In this document: piece after piece, positions 44,445-46,467 of the stretch | Layout: each line of letters opens with the position of its first letter | Position numbering within the stretch: position 1 is the stretch's first letter | Assembly: GCA_030696315.1 (NCBI GenBank) | Contig: JAUYSM010000066.1 | Span: 1-46,467 of the forward strand | DNA: 46,467 bases | From: Pseudohongiella sp. | GTDB lineage: Bacteria > Pseudomonadota > Gammaproteobacteria > Pseudomonadales > Pseudohongiellaceae | Reading direction: 5' to 3' | Program-made: the position numbers and the translations under genes | The notes under the pieces: generated by a model | Told to the model about the DNA's origin: nothing | The model's database searches: none | What the model saw: the letters and a program-made list of their open reading frames with translations, nothing else

Positions 44445-46467
44445 TTACTGCAGCAGAGACAATACCTGCTCAGGACCAGCATTTGCCTGAGAAAGGATTG
44501 AAATACCTGCTTGTTGCAGAACCTGGCTACGAGACAATGCCGCAGCTTCAGCTGCAAAGTCAGCGTCTTTAATACGTGAGTTTGCCGTTGACAGGTTCTC
44601 TGAAGTCACCGCCAGGTTGGAAATGGTGGATTCAAACCGGTTTTGAACCGCACCGAGATCCGCACGGGCGCTGTTGATGCTATTTAATGCGTTGTCTACC
44701 GCAGCCAGCGCAGCGTTTGCGCCTGCCTGGGTCGAGATATCTACTTCGTTAAGAAATTGGCCAGACTCGGCGCCACCGAATGTGCCGGCTGTAAAGCCCA
44801 ATTGTTCAAGCGCAGCATTTCCATTGGTGCCACCTGATACAGTGAATTGCCCACCTGAGCTCAATGTGACTGTACTGTACGTAGTCAATGGTGTTGCGGC
44901 AGCAGCCGTATTGGCAATACCAAAATCAGCCGCAGTTGCAAGCAAGGTAGCGTCAACGCCCATCACGATGTTACGACCGTCAGCAGCGGTCAGGGTCAGA
45001 CCCTCACCATTGTCTTCTGCCATTACACCGGTCTGACCTGACACAGCATTAATCGCTGCGACAGCAGAGGCACGATCTGCATCCTGATCCCCAGCAGACG
45101 TCAACGTTATATCGACACCATTCAGGCTCAATACCATTGATTCACCAGCCGCAGCAGTTGTTGTCTGTGCGCCTTCAATCACGTTTGCATTCGCAGTCGC
45201 TGTGACGCCCGTAGCTTCTGATGCCTTATTAATAGCAGCAGCAATGGCTATCGCAGAACCTTCCTTCAAGCTACTGAAATCAGCATCGCCTGGCACTGTA
45301 TAAGACGCTGTATCATCTGCGGCGCTTGCTGCTGAGATATTCACACCGTTGATCACCAGATCGCCCGCATCCAGACTGATGGTTGCATCGGCCGTCGCAT
45401 CCGCTGCAGTGCGAGATACAGTGGCGACATTCGACACACCTGAAGTATAACTGCCTGCCGTCAACCCGGCATTCGCCACATTTGTGCCAGTAATCTCAAT
45501 TGAGCTGACATCCGCGTTGGCAACCAGTGTAAAGCCGCCCGCATAAGTTTCTGCAGCAGCAAGTCCAGTGTTAGCTGTTGTTACGGTCGTCAATGCCAAC
45601 TCGATGTTACGGCCATCTGCAGCGACCAGTGTCACTCCAAGATCATCGTCACCGGTATCAACCGCGGTCACACCCGTCAACTCAGACTGTGCATTGATGG
45701 CAGTAACAACTGCAGAGCGTGAAGACGTCGCATTGCCAGTGGTCTGAATTGAAATGGATGTGCCATTGATTGTCACGGATCCAGTAGCATCAGACGCGGT
45801 CATCACGCTACCAGCAACGGTATTTGCATCAACAACAGCCGTCACACCGGTTTGATCAGATATTCGGTTAATGGCAGCGGCTTTTGCTATCGCACTGGTA
45901 TTGGCCTCTGACGTGGAAGCAGTATCATCTGCAGCACGTGTCGCACCAACCGACACACCATTGATAACCAACTCACCGGCAGCCAGAGCATTATCGGTAC
46001 CCACGGAAGATACACCATTCTTGGCCGCAACACCCAGAGTGTCAGCTGTCAGCTTGGCAATACTGATGTCAACAGTGTCTCCAGCGTTAGATCCGACTTG
46101 AATAGAGGTAGCAAAACTGCCATCCAACAGTTTTACACCGTTAAAGTTAGTGCCCTCTGCGGTACGAGCTATTTCCTCGATCAATTGCTTGGCTTCAGCT
46201 TGAAGTGCTTCACGATCAGAGGCGCTGTTGGTACCGTTGGCGGCTTGCAGCGCCAGTTCGCGCACACGTTGCAAGGACTCTGTCATCGAACCCAGCGCGC
46301 CTTCTGCCGTCTGAGCGAGAGACACACCATCGCCTGAGTTGCGGATTGCAACGGCGATACCTTTGATCTGGGAATCAAAGCGGGTGGAAATTGCCAGGCC
46401 TGCTGCATCATCTTTTGCGCTGTTGATACGAAGACCCGATGACAGACGCTGCAGCGCCTGGTTTGTT
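44445..46467 (-). CDS. Flagellin 2, long form (5' end cut by window)
   Basis: The frame is open to the right edge; about 25 N-terminal residues are missing compared with flagellin 1 (the first complete residues read NQALQRLSSGLRINSAKDD). Same architecture as flagellin 1: D1, two related Flagellin_IN-bearing units, D1/D0. It is a close paralogue with scattered substitutions (for example QLIEEIARTAEGTNF for QLLEELGRTAETTNF) and many synonymous changes, so the duplication is not very recent. It ends LSLLQ where flagellin 1 ends LSLLR. Its promoter is outside the window. Confidence 0.95.
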   Translation of the reverse strand, partial: TNQALQRLSSGLRINSAKDDAAGLAISTRFDSQIKGIAVAIRNSGDGVSLAQTAEGALGSMTESLQRVRELALQAANGTNSASDREALQAEAKQLIEEIARTAEGTNFNGVKLLDGSFATSIQVGSNAGDTVDISIAKLTADTLGVAAKNGVSSVGTDNALAAGELVINGVSVGATRAADDTASTSEANTSAIAKAAAINRISDQTGVTAVVDANTVAGSVMTASDATGSVTINGTSISIQTTGNATSSRSAVVTAINAQSELTGVTAVDTGDDDLGVTLVAADGRNIELALTTVTTANTGLAAAETYAGGFTLVANADVSSIEITGTNVANAGLTAGSYTSGVSNVATVSRTAADATADATISLDAGDLVINGVNISAASAADDTASYTVPGDADFSSLKEGSAIAIAAAINKASEATGVTATANANVIEGAQTTTAAAGESMVLSLNGVDITLTSAGDQDADRASAVAAINAVSGQTGVMAEDNGEGLTLTAADGRNIVMGVDATLLATAADFGIANTAAAATPLTTYSTVTLSSGGQFTVSGGTNGNAALEQLGFTAGTFGGAESGQFLNEVDISTQAGANAALAAVDNALNSINSARADLGAVQNRFESTISNLAVTSENLSTANSRIKDADFAAEAAALSRSQVLQQAGISILSQANAGPEQVLSLLQ

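Overview
The window looks like chromosomal DNA of a motile, Gram-negative gammaproteobacterium. Evidence includes a complete tol-pal operon, BamC, BepA, Pal and CpoB; ruvCAB next to aspS; a FleQ-type flagellar master regulator; and gene neighbourhoods very close to those I remember from Pseudomonas (nadA/bepA/tusA-like/perM/dapA/bamC; fmdB-type/aspS/ruvCAB/tolQRAB-pal-cpoB/queE/queC/tRNA-Lys; wrbA/DUF2069/hda/DUF2066/purM/purN/DUF3108; flagellin/flaG/fliD/fliS/fleQ). Large multi-domain flagellins and a secreted protein with a TWDGAPDLQGVW-like motif suggest a marine lineage outside Pseudomonas proper (Pseudohongiella/OM182-like is a guess). No rRNA, CRISPR array, insertion sequence, integrase or phage gene was seen.

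Layout. 1-5 kb: the 3' part of mnmC, aminopeptidase apeB, a periplasmic FKBP isomerase, a small LRR-like lipoprotein, and tRNA hydroxylase miaE. 5-12.5 kb: rmuC, bamC, dapA, perM and a TusA-like gene on the minus strand, then bepA (+) and nadA (-) converging. 12.6-14 kb: a three-gene accessory cassette (DUF6249-like membrane protein, ECF sigma factor, small two-helix membrane protein) ending beside a tRNA-Lys gene. 14.2-25.2 kb: one long minus-strand block (FmdB-type zinc ribbon, aspS, ruvC, ruvA, ruvB, tolQ, tolR, tolA, tolB, pal, cpoB, queE, queC). The usual yebC and ybgC are absent from it. 25.4-34.8 kb: HU-like protein, proS, YihY/BrkB, WrbA-like, DUF2069, then hda-DUF2066 (-) divergent from purM-purN-DUF3108 (+).

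34.8 kb to the right edge is a flagellar filament/cap locus: fleQ, fliS, a very long fliD (934 aa), flaG, a 697-aa flagellin, a FliT-like chaperone gene on the opposite strand, and a second flagellin cut by the window edge. It is interrupted by one plus-strand gene for a secreted protein of unknown function. I could read good sigma-28 promoters before flagellin 1, flaG and fliD and a sigma-54 promoter before fliD, which fits a FleQ/RpoN to FliA cascade.

The most interesting points are in this flagellar locus. A flaG sigma-28 promoter is embedded in the terminator hairpin of flagellin 1. A near-consensus sigma-28 promoter reads antisense into the FliT-like gene. The flagellins carry an internally duplicated surface domain, and the cap protein carries three related modules. 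Others are the ECF cassette next to tRNA-Lys with a possible CTG start, an altered P-loop in Hda, and AspRS residues that predict a non-discriminating enzyme.
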